A DNA stretch of 64,000 nt, taken from NCBI RefSeq assembly GCF_012034245.1, contig NZ_JAATEO010000011.1, positions 1-64,000 on the forward strand, read 5' to 3'. This document shows positions 51,385 to 61,076 of this stretch, one piece after another. Position numbers and translations under genes: made by a program. Each line of letters starts with the position of its first letter. Position 1 is the stretch's first letter. The notes below the pieces were generated by a model that worked only from the letters and a program-made list of their open reading frames with translations, was not told where the DNA came from and did no database searches. The DNA comes from Micromonospora thermarum (GTDB lineage: Bacteria > Actinomycetota > Actinomycetes > Mycobacteriales > Micromonosporaceae).

Positions 51385-52544
51385 ATTCACGTGCAGGGCG
51401 GATCTTGATCGCTCTCTCGAGCCTGGCGGCTCTGCTTGGTGTGGGAGTGCCTGCACACGGCGAATCTCTGGCTCCCGCACCCATCGGGGCCGACCGTATC
51501 CGTGCTGACCAGTGGCACCTGGACTACCTCGACGTCGAGGCCGCTCACCGCATCAGCCAAGGCGAGGGCGTAATAGTGGCGGTACCCGATACCGGAGTAG
51601 ATCCCCACCCTGACCTAAAAGAAAATTTGCTGTCCGGCACCAATCTCCTCCCAGGGGCCGTGGGTGACGCCCGGGAGGATCCGAACAGCCATGGCACAGC
51701 TATGGCTGGCATCATCGGCGCCCACGGTCATCCTGACGGAGTCGGAGCACTAGGCATCGCACCAAGAGCCCGGGTTCTCCCAATAACAACATCGGGCGCA
51801 GACAACGAGGGTAATGCAGATCGCCTAGCAGGGGGAATTGAGTACGCTGTTGCCACTGGCGCAGACGTCATCAGCATTTCCGGTGGAGGTGCCACCTCCT
51901 CGCAGCTGTCCCGTGCACTTCGGACTGCACGAGCAGCTGATGTCGTCGTTGTAGCTGCGGCGGGGAACCGGCCGGATGATCAGAACGTGATCTTTCCGGC
52001 ATCGGCCGAGGGCGTCATTGCCGTCGGCGGCATAGATCGCAGCGGAAAACTAGCCATGATAGCAACGACAGGGCCGGAGATCGACATTGTTGCGCCAGCG
52101 GTCGATATCTACAGCACGGGGAGAGGCGGCAGATACCAGAAGAGCACCGGCACCTCGAATTCCACCGCCATTGTTGCTGGGGCTGTTGCTTTGATCAGGG
52201 CTAAGTATCCGCATCTGCCGGCGAATGAGGTGGTGCATCGGTTGACTGCTACGGCTGTCGACAAGGGACCGCCGGGGCGGGACGACCAGTACGGCTATGG
52301 CGTGATTGACATCGTCGCGGCGCTGACCGCCGACGTGCCTCCGATCGGCTTCGACTCCACTACGTCTCAGGCCCCGATCACCCCGCCGGCAAACCCTCGG
52401 GCGGACTCCCGGGACGGGGACAGTGCGGCGACGATGCGCGGCCTCGTCACGTTGGGCGTGATCGTGGCGGCGGGAGGCGCATGGGCCTTTGTCGCCAGGC
52501 GCCGCCGGCGCAGCGACGATCCGCCTCCGCGCATCAGCCGGTGA
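51381..52544 (+). CDS. Mycosin-like membrane-anchored subtilase
   Basis: The 387-residue product has a signal peptide (about 8-32), an S8 domain and a C-terminal membrane helix (about 345-368) followed by a basic tail, the plan of type VII secretion mycosins. The triad is Asp in VPDTGVDPHPDL, His in NSHGTAMAG and Ser in GTSNSTAIVAG; the oxyanion Asn is in AAAGNRPDD. The serine motif lacks the usual Ala-Pro after it, so activity needs testing. GTG 51381 overlaps the stop of the upstream substrate-like gene. No EccB, C, D or E genes are in the window. Base composition is clearly below that of the flanks. Confidence 0.85.
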   Translation: MNSRAGRILIALSSLAALLGVGVPAHGESLAPAPIGADRIRADQWHLDYLDVEAAHRISQGEGVIVAVPDTGVDPHPDLKENLLSGTNLLPGAVGDAREDPNSHGTAMAGIIGAHGHPDGVGALGIAPRARVLPITTSGADNEGNADRLAGGIEYAVATGADVISISGGGATSSQLSRALRTARAADVVVVAAAGNRPDDQNVIFPASAEGVIAVGGIDRSGKLAMIATTGPEIDIVAPAVDIYSTGRGGRYQKSTGTSNSTAIVAGAVALIRAKYPHLPANEVVHRLTATAVDKGPPGRDDQYGYGVIDIVAALTADVPPIGFDSTTSQAPITPPANPRADSRDGDSAATMRGLVTLGVIVAAGGAWAFVARRRRRSDDPPPRISR

Positions 52545-52577
52545 GACGAGAGGCGATCAAGCGCATCGGGCCTGCGG

Positions 52578-53003
52578 CTACTTGATCGAACCCGCGCGAG
52601 CCACCCACGCGGCAGGCTGCCCGGTCACGTTCGCGATCTGGTCGAAGTCGCGGTCGTAGTGCAGCAGGGACAGGCCGTGGTACTCGGCCGTCGCCGCGAT
52701 GAGCAGATCGACCGCGCCGGCGGAACGATGCACGCCTCGCTCTGTGAGGTCGTGCTGGATCTCGGCAGCCCGCTCGTAGACGCGGTCCGGCATCATCACC
52801 CAGCCGAACACCGTTCGGAGTTGATGCTGAAGCCACTCGCGGTCTGCGACGGACCGAGCGGTGTACAGGAATTCCAACTCGATGACGGGGCAGACGGCGA
52901 TCAGGCCGGCTGTCAGGGGCGACTCCCACCGGGCGCGCAGCTCAGCGTTGCGCAGCAGGCGAACCAACGCGCTGGTGTCGACCAAATAGTCAGCGAGCCT
53001 CAC
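52578..53003 (-). CDS. vapC: PIN-domain toxin (VapC type)
   Basis: The 141-residue product has a PIN fold with the acidic metal site: Asp in [12 protein letters not shown], Glu in CPVIELEF, Asp in [11 protein letters not shown] and Asp in [10 protein letters not shown]. VapC toxins cut tRNA or rRNA at single sites. Its start overlaps the stop of the antitoxin gene by four bases (ATGA), the normal vapBC coupling. It lies at the distal border of the low-GC island. Confidence 0.9.
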   Translation of the reverse strand: MRLADYLVDTSALVRLLRNAELRARWESPLTAGLIAVCPVIELEFLYTARSVADREWLQHQLRTVFGWVMMPDRVYERAAEIQHDLTERGVHRSAGAVDLLIAATAEYHGLSLLHYDRDFDQIANVTGQPAAWVARAGSIK

Positions 53004-53209
53004 GACCGGTAGGCGCCCTTGTCGAGCAGTTCATCGAAGTCACCGGCCTCAGCGCGGTTGGCGAGTTCGGCAAGCGCTCTGGCGCGACGGAGCCGTGCCG
53101 CTCCCTCCCGGAGCGCCACGTTCACTGTTTCCTTCTTGGTCTTGGTCCCGAAGGCTTCGGCTGCATCGGCCAGGGCCTCGTCGTCCACATCCACCAGAAT
53201 CTTGGTCAT
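53000..53209 (-). CDS. vapB: Antitoxin (VapB type)
   Basis: The 69-residue product begins with a ribbon-helix-helix ([36 protein letters not shown]). It ends in a helical tail ([16 protein letters not shown]) that should wrap the toxin. It represses its own promoter in typical systems. An ATATAC-N14-GTATAT dyad covers the probable -10 (TATATA on the minus strand) 9 bases before the ATG. Confidence 0.88.
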   Translation of the reverse strand: MTKILVDVDDEALADAAEAFGTKTKKETVNVALREGAARLRRARALAELANRAEAGDFDELLDKGAYRS

Positions 53210-53219
53210 GGCCACCCCT

Positions 53220-53245
53220 ATATACCGTGAACGCATCGAGTATAT
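53220..53245 (-). promoter_or_regulatory. vapB: vapBC promoter and operator
   Basis: ATATAC and GTATAT form a dyad with a 14-base spacer. On the minus strand TATATA (53223-53218) would be the -10 of a nearly leaderless vapB mRNA. The position fits autorepression by the VapBC complex. Confidence 0.6.
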
Positions 53246-53331
53246 CCCCGACCCGGCCCTGGATCCCGTTGTTTGCACTCGGGGGACCCGACGTGCCCCC
53301 GCTGTCCACGTCGCCCGGTAACGTCGGCGGG

Positions 53332-53988
53332 GTGTCCGGATCTCTGCCGCTCCGTCTCGTACTCGCCTCGGCGAGCCCCGCCCGCCGCAAGACCCTCCAG
53401 GCCGCCGGCATCGAGCCGGACGTGCTGGTCAGTGGCGTCGACGAATCGTTGGTGGTGACGGACCGGGCGGAGGACCTCTGCCGCGAACTGGCGCGGCTCA
53501 AGGCGCAGGCCGTGCTGACCCGGCTGCGGCCGTCCGACGACCAGCGCACGCTGGTGATCGGCTGCGACTCGGTGCTGGAGTTCGACGGCGGGATCTTCGG
53601 CAAGCCGGCGGACGCGGCGGACGCCGTACGCCGGTGGAAGCGGATGCGGGGACGCAGCGGCGTCCTGCACAGCGGGCACTGCCTCATCGACATCGCGGCA
53701 GGGCGCCGGGCCGAGGCGGTCGCCTCGACGACCGTGCACTTCGCCGACATCAGTGACGACGAGGTGGCCGCGTACGTCGCCACGGGTGAGCCGCTGGCGG
53801 TGGCCGGCGCGTTCACGATCGACGGGCTGGGCGGGCCGTTCGTGGAGCGGATCGAGGGCGACCCGGGCACGGTGGTGGGCCTCTCCCTGCCCCTGCTGCG
53901 TCGCCTCCTGGCCGAGCTGGACCTGCGGATCACCGACCTGTGGACGAAGGTCGCGCCGGGCAACCAGTCGGTCGAGCCGCTCCCCTGA
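53332..53988 (+). CDS. maf: Maf-like nucleotide pyrophosphatase
   Basis: The 218-residue enzyme hydrolyses non-canonical or modified nucleoside triphosphates to monophosphates. The Maf signature [17 protein letters not shown] (about 9-25), the conserved [14 protein letters not shown] and FGKP motifs and the C-terminal NQSVEPLP are visible. I chose GTG 53332 because TAACGT lies 7 bases before it; an upstream GTG at 53293 would add 13 residues. In mycobacteria maf sits directly beside the epsilon subunit of acyl-CoA carboxylase. Confidence 0.9.
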   Translation: MSGSLPLRLVLASASPARRKTLQAAGIEPDVLVSGVDESLVVTDRAEDLCRELARLKAQAVLTRLRPSDDQRTLVIGCDSVLEFDGGIFGKPADAADAVRRWKRMRGRSGVLHSGHCLIDIAAGRRAEAVASTTVHFADISDDEVAAYVATGEPLAVAGAFTIDGLGGPFVERIEGDPGTVVGLSLPLLRRLLAELDLRITDLWTKVAPGNQSVEPLP

Positions 53989-54030
53989 CGCCGGCACCAG
54001 AAACAAGCCGCCACGAGGCGACGGCCCGCG

Positions 54031-54077
54031 CGAGGAGAAGCCGGCACCGGGAGAAGGCCGGCACGAGGAGAGACACG
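54031..54077 (+). repeat. Tandem Shine-Dalgarno-bearing repeat
   Basis: CGAGGAGAAGCCGGCAC (54031-54047), CGGGAGAAGGCCGGCAC (54048-54064) and a third partial unit GAGGAGAGACAC run in tandem with a 17-base period. Each unit carries a GGAGA ribosome-binding word; only the last is properly placed before the ATG at 54078. Confidence 0.65.
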
Positions 54078-54731
54078 ATGACCACGAAGTCCATCCCGCT
54101 CACGCCGGAGCTGCACGCGTACCTCGTGGCGCACGGCTCGCCGCCGGACGACGTCATGCGGGACCTGATCGACGAGACCCGCGCGGCGTTGCCGGGCGAC
54201 GCGCAGATGCAGGTCGCCCCGGAGCAGGCCGCGTTCCTGACCTTCCTGACCCGGCTCCTGAACGTGCGACAGGCGGTCGAGGTCGGCACGTTCACCGGGC
54301 TCTCCGCGCTGGCGATCGCCCGCGGACTGGCCGAGGGCGGGCGGCTGACGTGCCTGGACATCTCGGAGGAGTACACGGGCATCGCCCGGCGGTACTGGGC
54401 GCGCGCGGGCGTGGCGGACCGGATCGACCTGCGGATCGGGCCGGCCGCCGACACTCTGCACGACATGCCGCACGAGCGTCACCTCGACTTCGCCTTCATC
54501 GACGCGGACAAGACCGGGTACCCGATCTACTGGTCCGAGCTGGTGCCGCGGATGCGTCCGGGCGGAGTGATCGCGGTGGACAACGTGCTGCGCGGCGGCC
54601 GGGTGATCGCGCCGCAGAACGCGGACGACCGGGCGATCGCGGCGTTCAACGACGAGGTCCTGGCCGACGTCCGGGTCGAGGCGGTGATGCTTCCCGTCGC
54701 CGACGGCCTCACGCTCGCCCGCGTGCTCTAA
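54078..54731 (+). CDS. Class I SAM-dependent O-methyltransferase
   Basis: The 217-residue product matches the catechol/caffeoyl-CoA-type O-methyltransferase family. The SAM loop is VEVGTFTGLSALAIARGLAE (about 65-84). CLDISEEYTGIARRYW, the DFAFIDADK motif (metal-binding Asp about residue 140) and VDNVLRGGRV follow. It should methylate a hydroxylated aromatic or CoA-linked substrate, identity unknown. The ATG is set by GAGGAGA at 54065-54071. Its stop overlaps the convergent MFS gene by four bases. Confidence 0.9.
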   Translation: MTTKSIPLTPELHAYLVAHGSPPDDVMRDLIDETRAALPGDAQMQVAPEQAAFLTFLTRLLNVRQAVEVGTFTGLSALAIARGLAEGGRLTCLDISEEYTGIARRYWARAGVADRIDLRIGPAADTLHDMPHERHLDFAFIDADKTGYPIYWSELVPRMRPGGVIAVDNVLRGGRVIAPQNADDRAIAAFNDEVLADVRVEAVMLPVADGLTLARVL

Positions 54732-55954
54732 GCGACGCGGACCGGGAGCGCGGCCGGCTTCGAGGTCCGGTCGCGGAGACTGCGGCCGAGGCGGACGGCG
54801 AGCAGCGCGGCCACGGCGATGAAGGCGGGCAGGAACAGGAACGCCAGGTGCGGTCCGACCTCGTCGGCCACCCTGCCGAGGGCGACCGGCGCGATCCCGA
54901 AACCCACCGCCATGGAGTACGACGCCCAGCCGGCCGCCTTGTCCGCGGCGGGCCCGGCGACGGCCAGCGCGATCGAGATGGCCAGCGGGTAGTGCAGCGC
55001 GTTGCCGAGGCCCAGCACGACCAGTCCGGCGACCGCGAGGCCTCCGATCGGGGTGGCCCAGAACAGCGTGAAGCCGGCCAGGGAGAGTCCCAGCGCGGCG
55101 AGCAGCAGCGGGACGGGCCGGTACCGCAGGGCGATGCGGCCGCCGACCAGCCGCCCGGCGAACATCCCGCCGACGATCGCGGCCACGGCGGCCGAGGCGG
55201 CACCCGCGCCCAGCCCGGCGTGCGTACGGAGCACGTCGGCGGTCCAGAGCGACAGGCACACCTCGATCGAACCGGTCACCGCCATGAGGACCCAGGCGAC
55301 CCAGTACGCCTGCGGCAACCGGCGAGGAACCGGCGTGCCGGAGGCGGGCACCGCCGGCCGGGCACCGGGAGCCGCGGCAGCGGGGTCGGCCTCCGGACCG
55401 CGTACCCGGAAGGTCAGGGCGGCGAGCGCGACCAGCGCGATCAGGCCGACCTCGGCGGCCATCGCGGGCCGCCAGCCCCACCCCGCGTCCACGCTGGCGC
55501 CGATGACCAGCGGGGCGAGGATGCCCATGCCGGCGCAGGCGGCGTTCGCCTCGCTCAGCGCGGCCGGCGCGGCGACGCCGTGCCGGGCGGTGAGCACCAC
55601 GGTGACGCCGCTGATCACCATCATGCCGAAGGTGGCGATCACCGCCATGGCGGTGATGGTGGCGGGCAGGGCGCGGAAGGTACCGAAGGCGGTGACGCCG
55701 AGCGCGACCCCGGCCAGGCCGGTCCAGATCGCCGGACCGCGGCCGATGCGGCGGGCCAGCGGCGCGAAGAGCGCGCCGCCGAGCAGCGCGCCGACGGCGA
55801 TGCCGGTGCTGTGCAGGCTGGCGACGGCGGCCGAGGTGCCCTGTTCGTCGCGGAGCAGCGGGACGACCGGGCCGAAGCCGTAGAGGAAGAAGCCCCACAG
55901 ACCCAGCTGGGCGTAGGCGAGCCAGGTGGTCCGGTCACGGGTGAGGCGCGGCAC
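54728..55954 (-). CDS. MFS transporter, 12 membrane helices
   Basis: The 408-residue product is a polytopic permease with about 12 hydrophobic segments. The MFS loop between helices 2 and 3 is present (GGALFAPLARRIGRGPAIWTG), and a central cytoplasmic linker divides the halves (about 195-225). Export of small molecules is possible; the substrate is not evident. I chose GTG 55954, 7 bases past TAGCGT; the GTG at 55963 is an alternative. Nearby maf and carboxylase genes give no clue. Confidence 0.85.
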   Translation of the reverse strand: MPRLTRDRTTWLAYAQLGLWGFFLYGFGPVVPLLRDEQGTSAAVASLHSTGIAVGALLGGALFAPLARRIGRGPAIWTGLAGVALGVTAFGTFRALPATITAMAVIATFGMMVISGVTVVLTARHGVAAPAALSEANAACAGMGILAPLVIGASVDAGWGWRPAMAAEVGLIALVALAALTFRVRGPEADPAAAAPGARPAVPASGTPVPRRLPQAYWVAWVLMAVTGSIEVCLSLWTADVLRTHAGLGAGAASAAVAAIVGGMFAGRLVGGRIALRYRPVPLLLAALGLSLAGFTLFWATPIGGLAVAGLVVLGLGNALHYPLAISIALAVAGPAADKAAGWASYSMAVGFGIAPVALGRVADEVGPHLAFLFLPAFIAVAALLAVRLGRSLRDRTSKPAALPVRVA

Positions 55955-56118
55955 TGGCCTCACGCTACAAGCGCTCAACCGTCGCCCCGCCGTGGGTGAG
56001 AGCCAGGTCTCGTTCGGCGGACGCCGCGGGTGGGCATGAACGCGGGCGGAGAGTGCGGCATCCCACACTGAGCGATCGTTAGGGGCGTCAGGGTGGCCGA
56101 TACACTCCCGGTCAGTAA

Positions 56119-56130
56119 CCTCCCGGGAGG
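56119..56130 (+). promoter_or_regulatory. Palindrome overlapping the accA ribosome site
   Basis: CCTCCCGGGAGG is a perfect 12-base palindrome whose right half is the Shine-Dalgarno sequence of the carboxylase alpha gene. In mRNA it could dimerise or fold with adjacent bases and modulate translation. Confidence 0.4.
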
Positions 56131-56140
56131 AGCCACCAAG

Positions 56141-57892
56141 GTGCGCAAGGTACTCATCGCCAACCGCGGCGAGATCGCCGTCCGCGTCATCCGCGCCTGC
56201 CGCGACGCCGGCCTGGGCAGCGTCGCCGTCTACGCGGACTCGGACCGGGACGCCCTGCACGCCACTCTGGCCGACGAGGCGTACGCCCTCGGCGGTGACA
56301 CCGCGGCCGACAGCTACCTGCGGATCGACAAGCTGATCGACGTCGCCGCCAAGGCCGGCGCCGACGCCGTGCACCCCGGCTACGGCTTCCTCTCGGAGAA
56401 CGCCGACTTCGCCCAGGCGGTCATCGACGCCGGGCTGACCTGGATCGGCCCCACCCCGCAGGCGATCCGCGACCTCGGTGACAAGGTCACCGCCCGGCAC
56501 ATCGCCCAGCGCGCCGGCGCGCCCCTGGTCCCCGGCACGCCGGACCCGGTCGGCAACGCCGACGAGGTGATGGCCTTCGCCGTCGACCACGGCCTGCCGG
56601 TCGCCATCAAGGCGGCCTTCGGCGGCGGCGGGCGCGGCCTCAAGGTGGCCCGCACGATGGAGGAGATCCCGCACCTGTTCGAGTCGGCCACCCGGGAGGC
56701 GGTCGCCGCGTTCGGCCGGGGTGAGTGCTTCGTCGAGCGGTACCTGGACAAGCCCCGCCACGTCGAGGCCCAGGTCCTCGCCGACCAGCACGGCAACGTG
56801 ATCGTGGTCGGCACCCGGGACTGCTCCCTCCAGCGCCGGCACCAGAAGCTGGTCGAGGAGGCCCCGGCGCCGTTCCTCACCGAGGCCCAGCGGACGCAGA
56901 TCCACGAGTCCGCCAAGGCGATCTGCCGTGAGGCCGGCTACCACGGCGCCGGCACGGTCGAGTACCTGGTCGGCGCCGACGGCACGATCTCCTTCCTGGA
57001 GGTCAACACCCGGCTCCAGGTCGAGCACCCGGTGACCGAGGAGACCGCCGGCATCGACCTGGTCCGCGAGCAGTTCCGCATCGCCGACGGCGAGAAGCTG
57101 CGCTTCACGGAGGACCCGACGCCGCGCGGGCACTCCATCGAGTTCCGGATCAACGGCGAGGACCCGGGCCGCAACTTCCTGCCCGCCCCGGGCACGATCA
57201 CCGCGCTGCGCCTGCCCACCGGCCCGGGCGTCCGGGTGGACACCGGCATCTCCGCCGGTGACGTGATCGGCGGCAACTTCGACTCGCTGCTCGCCAAGGT
57301 CATCATCACCGGCGAGACGCGCGCCGAGGCGATCGAGCGGGCCCGCCGCGCGCTGGACGAGATGGTGGTCGAGGGCATGGCCACCGCGCTGCCGTTCCAC
57401 CGCCTGGTGGTCCGGGACGAGGCCTTCACCGCCGAGCCGTTCACCGTGCACACCCGGTGGATCGAGACCGAGTTCGACAACACCGTCCCGGCCTTCACCG
57501 CGCCGGCCGGCGCCGTCGAGGGCCCGGCCGAACGCGAGACCGTCGTGGTCGAGGTGGGCGGCAAGCGGCTGGAGGTCAGCCTCCCGGCCGGCTTCGGCGG
57601 GGGTACGACCACCGCGTCGCCCGCCGCGAAGAAGCCGGCCCGCCGGGGCGGTGGCGCCAAGGCCGGTGCCACGGTCAGCGGGGACGCGCTCACCTCGCCG
57701 ATGCAGGGCACGATCGTGAAGATCGCGGTCGCCGACGGTGACACCGTGGCCGAGGGCGACCTGGTGGTGGTGCTGGAGGCGATGAAGATGGAGCAGCCGC
57801 TGCACGCCCACAAGGCGGGCACGATCAGCGGCCTCTCCGCCGAGGTCGGCGCGGTCATCACGGCCGGCGCGGCGATCTGCACCATCGCCTGA
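56141..57892 (+). CDS. Acyl-CoA carboxylase alpha subunit (biotin carboxylase plus biotin carrier)
   Basis: The 583-residue subunit carboxylates its own biotin with bicarbonate and ATP. Biotin carboxylase motifs are [32 protein letters not shown], the ATP lid [11 protein letters not shown], and [23 protein letters not shown] linker (about 470-510) leads to the biotin carrier domain with EAMKMEQ (Lys about 549). It is of the AccA3 type shared by several carboxylases in actinobacteria. GTG 56141 follows GGGAGGAG. An earlier in-frame GTG at 56093 is less likely. It works with the beta and epsilon subunits in this window and needs BirA. Confidence 0.96.
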   Translation: MRKVLIANRGEIAVRVIRACRDAGLGSVAVYADSDRDALHATLADEAYALGGDTAADSYLRIDKLIDVAAKAGADAVHPGYGFLSENADFAQAVIDAGLTWIGPTPQAIRDLGDKVTARHIAQRAGAPLVPGTPDPVGNADEVMAFAVDHGLPVAIKAAFGGGGRGLKVARTMEEIPHLFESATREAVAAFGRGECFVERYLDKPRHVEAQVLADQHGNVIVVGTRDCSLQRRHQKLVEEAPAPFLTEAQRTQIHESAKAICREAGYHGAGTVEYLVGADGTISFLEVNTRLQVEHPVTEETAGIDLVREQFRIADGEKLRFTEDPTPRGHSIEFRINGEDPGRNFLPAPGTITALRLPTGPGVRVDTGISAGDVIGGNFDSLLAKVIITGETRAEAIERARRALDEMVVEGMATALPFHRLVVRDEAFTAEPFTVHTRWIETEFDNTVPAFTAPAGAVEGPAERETVVVEVGGKRLEVSLPAGFGGGTTTASPAAKKPARRGGGAKAGATVSGDALTSPMQGTIVKIAVADGDTVAEGDLVVVLEAMKMEQPLHAHKAGTISGLSAEVGAVITAGAAICTIA

Positions 57893-57898
57893 GGCGCC

Positions 57899-58789
57899 TC
57901 AGCGGAGGGTTTCGGCGGCCACCGCGCGGACGGCGGCCGTGAGCGCCGTCAGGGCGGCCGACTTCAGCCGCCAGTGCTGCCAGTACAGCGGGACGTCGAC
58001 CGTGCGTCCGGGGGCGATGTCGACGCAGCGCCCGGACGCCAGGTCGGCGTCGGCGATCTGCTCGGGTACCAGCGCCCAGCCGAGGCCCAGCCGGATCGCC
58101 TCGCTGAACGCCGGCACCGACGGCAGGTAGTGCGCCGGCGGCTCCAGCTCGCGGCCGGTCACCGAGCGCAGGAACCGGTGCTGCAACCGGTCCTTGCGGT
58201 CGAACACCATCACCGACGCCTCCGCCAGCGCCCCCGGGGTCGCGCCGTCGGGGAACCACCGCCCGGCGAACGCCGGCGACGCCAGCGCCCGGTAGCGCAT
58301 GGCGCCCAGCCGCTGCACCCGGCACCCCTGCACCGGCTCCCGCTGGGCGGTCACCGCCGCCGTCACCGATCCGTCGCGGAGCAGCTCGGCGGTGTGCTCC
58401 TGGTCGTCCTGCCGGATGTCGAAGGAGAGGTCGAGCGGCTCCGGCACCCGGGCCAGCGCGGCGGGGAACCAGGTGCCCAGGGAGTCGGCGTTCACCACCA
58501 CCGCGACGCGCGTACGGCCCCGGCCGCCGACCAGCGGCCCCCGCGCCTCGGCCAGTGCCTCCTGCTCCAGGAGGGCGAGCTGGCCGGCGAGGCGCAGCAG
58601 CGGCTCCCCCGCCTCCGTGGGCCGGCACGGGCGGTGCCGTCGCACCAGAACCTGGCCGACCGTCTCCTCCAGGGCCTTGATCCGCTGGCTCACCGCGGAC
58701 GGCGTCACATGCAGCAGCCGGGCGGCCGCGTCGAAGCTGCCCTCCGCGACCACGGCGGCGAGCGTCCGGAGCTGGACGGCGTCGAGCAT
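57899..58789 (-). CDS. LysR regulator of the ArgP/LysG family
   Basis: The 296-residue regulator has the LysR helix-turn-helix (LRTLAAVVAEGSFDAAARLLHVTPSAVSQRIKALEE, about residues 8-43) and a two-lobed effector domain. ArgP/LysG proteins activate a divergent lysE/argO exporter when lysine or arginine builds up. That exporter is the next gene, divergent from this one. A dyad with T-N11-A spacing lies between them. TAAGAT is 6 bases before the ATG. Confidence 0.92.
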   Translation of the reverse strand: MLDAVQLRTLAAVVAEGSFDAAARLLHVTPSAVSQRIKALEETVGQVLVRRHRPCRPTEAGEPLLRLAGQLALLEQEALAEARGPLVGGRGRTRVAVVVNADSLGTWFPAALARVPEPLDLSFDIRQDDQEHTAELLRDGSVTAAVTAQREPVQGCRVQRLGAMRYRALASPAFAGRWFPDGATPGALAEASVMVFDRKDRLQHRFLRSVTGRELEPPAHYLPSVPAFSEAIRLGLGWALVPEQIADADLASGRCVDIAPGRTVDVPLYWQHWRLKSAALTALTAAVRAVAAETLR

Positions 58790-58792
58790 AAG

Positions 58793-58817
58793 AGAATCTT
58801 ACGGAACGTCAGATTCT
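58793..58817. promoter_or_regulatory. LysR-type operator between argP-like and lysE-like genes
   Basis: AGAATCT and AGATTCT form perfect 7-base arms separated by 11 bases, the T-N11-A pattern of LysR-type sites. It lies just upstream of the regulator start and about 42 bases before the exporter start. Confidence 0.75.
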
Positions 58818-58858
58818 TTAGCTGGACCGCATGAAGCCGGGGCACCTACGGTCGTGGG

Positions 58859-59455
58859 GTGGTCGCCTCCGCCCTCGCCGGGTTCTCCCTCTCCGTCGCC
58901 CTGATCGTCGCCATCGGCGCGCAGAACGCGTTCGTCCTGCGCCAGGGGCTGCGCCGGGAGCACGTCGTACCGGTCGTGCTCACCTGCGCGGTCTCCGACG
59001 CCCTGCTGATCGGCGCCGGCATCGCCGGAGTGGGCGCCCTGGTGGCGGACCGGCCCGGCCTGCTCACCGCCGTCCGGTGGGGCGGCGCCGCGTTCCTGCT
59101 GTGCTACGCGGTGCTCGCCGCCCGGCGGGCGCTACGGCCGGACGCGCTGCGGCCCGCGGACCGTCCCCCGTCGCGACTGCGGACCACCCTGCTGGCGTGC
59201 CTCGCCTTCACCTACCTCAACCCGCACGTCTACCTGGACACCGTGCTGCTGCTCGGCGGCGTCGCCCAGCAGCACCCGCACCGGTGGGTGTTCGGGGCGG
59301 GAGCCGCCACGGCCAGCCTGGCCTGGTTCACGGCGCTCGGGGCGGGCGCGTACCGGCTCGGGCCGCTGCTCGCGCGTACCGCGGTGTGGCGGGTCCTCGA
59401 CGGCGTGATCGCCGTGGTGATGGCCGGGCTGGCGGCGGCGCTGGTCCTGGCCTGA
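58859..59455 (+). CDS. LysE/ArgO-type basic amino acid exporter
   Basis: The 198-residue protein has about five to six membrane helices and the LysE family pattern: GAQNAFVLRQGLRREHV in the first loop and TYLNPHVYLDTVLLLGGVA in the second half. It exports lysine and/or arginine out of the cell to avoid toxic build-up. TACGGT lies 6 bases before the GTG, suggesting a leaderless message. The divergent ArgP/LysG-like regulator should activate it. Confidence 0.93.
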   Translation: MVASALAGFSLSVALIVAIGAQNAFVLRQGLRREHVVPVVLTCAVSDALLIGAGIAGVGALVADRPGLLTAVRWGGAAFLLCYAVLAARRALRPDALRPADRPPSRLRTTLLACLAFTYLNPHVYLDTVLLLGGVAQQHPHRWVFGAGAATASLAWFTALGAGAYRLGPLLARTAVWRVLDGVIAVVMAGLAAALVLA

Positions 59456-60998
<1,543 letters not shown>

Positions 60999-61000
<2 letters not shown>

Positions 61001-61076
61001 CCGGCTGAGCCGCCCGACGTCGGTGATCGGCTGGACCGCCCGACGTCGGTGATCGGCTCAGCCGCCCGACGTCGTC
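60999..61076. repeat. Three tandem 26-base repeats between convergent genes
   Basis: Units beginning GACCGGCTGA, GATCGGCTGG and GATCGGCTCA, each ending CCCGACGTCGGT or similar, fill the space between the guaB1 stop and the last codons of the convergent MFS gene. The third unit encodes the final Ser-Gly-Gly and stop of the MFS protein. Confidence 0.85.

Noticed and set aside
55955..57811. Apparent N-terminal extension fusing a long minus-strand frame to the MFS transporter
   Set aside because: The extension is antisense to the carboxylase alpha gene. The transporter has its own GTG with a -10 box 7 bases upstream and a normal first helix.
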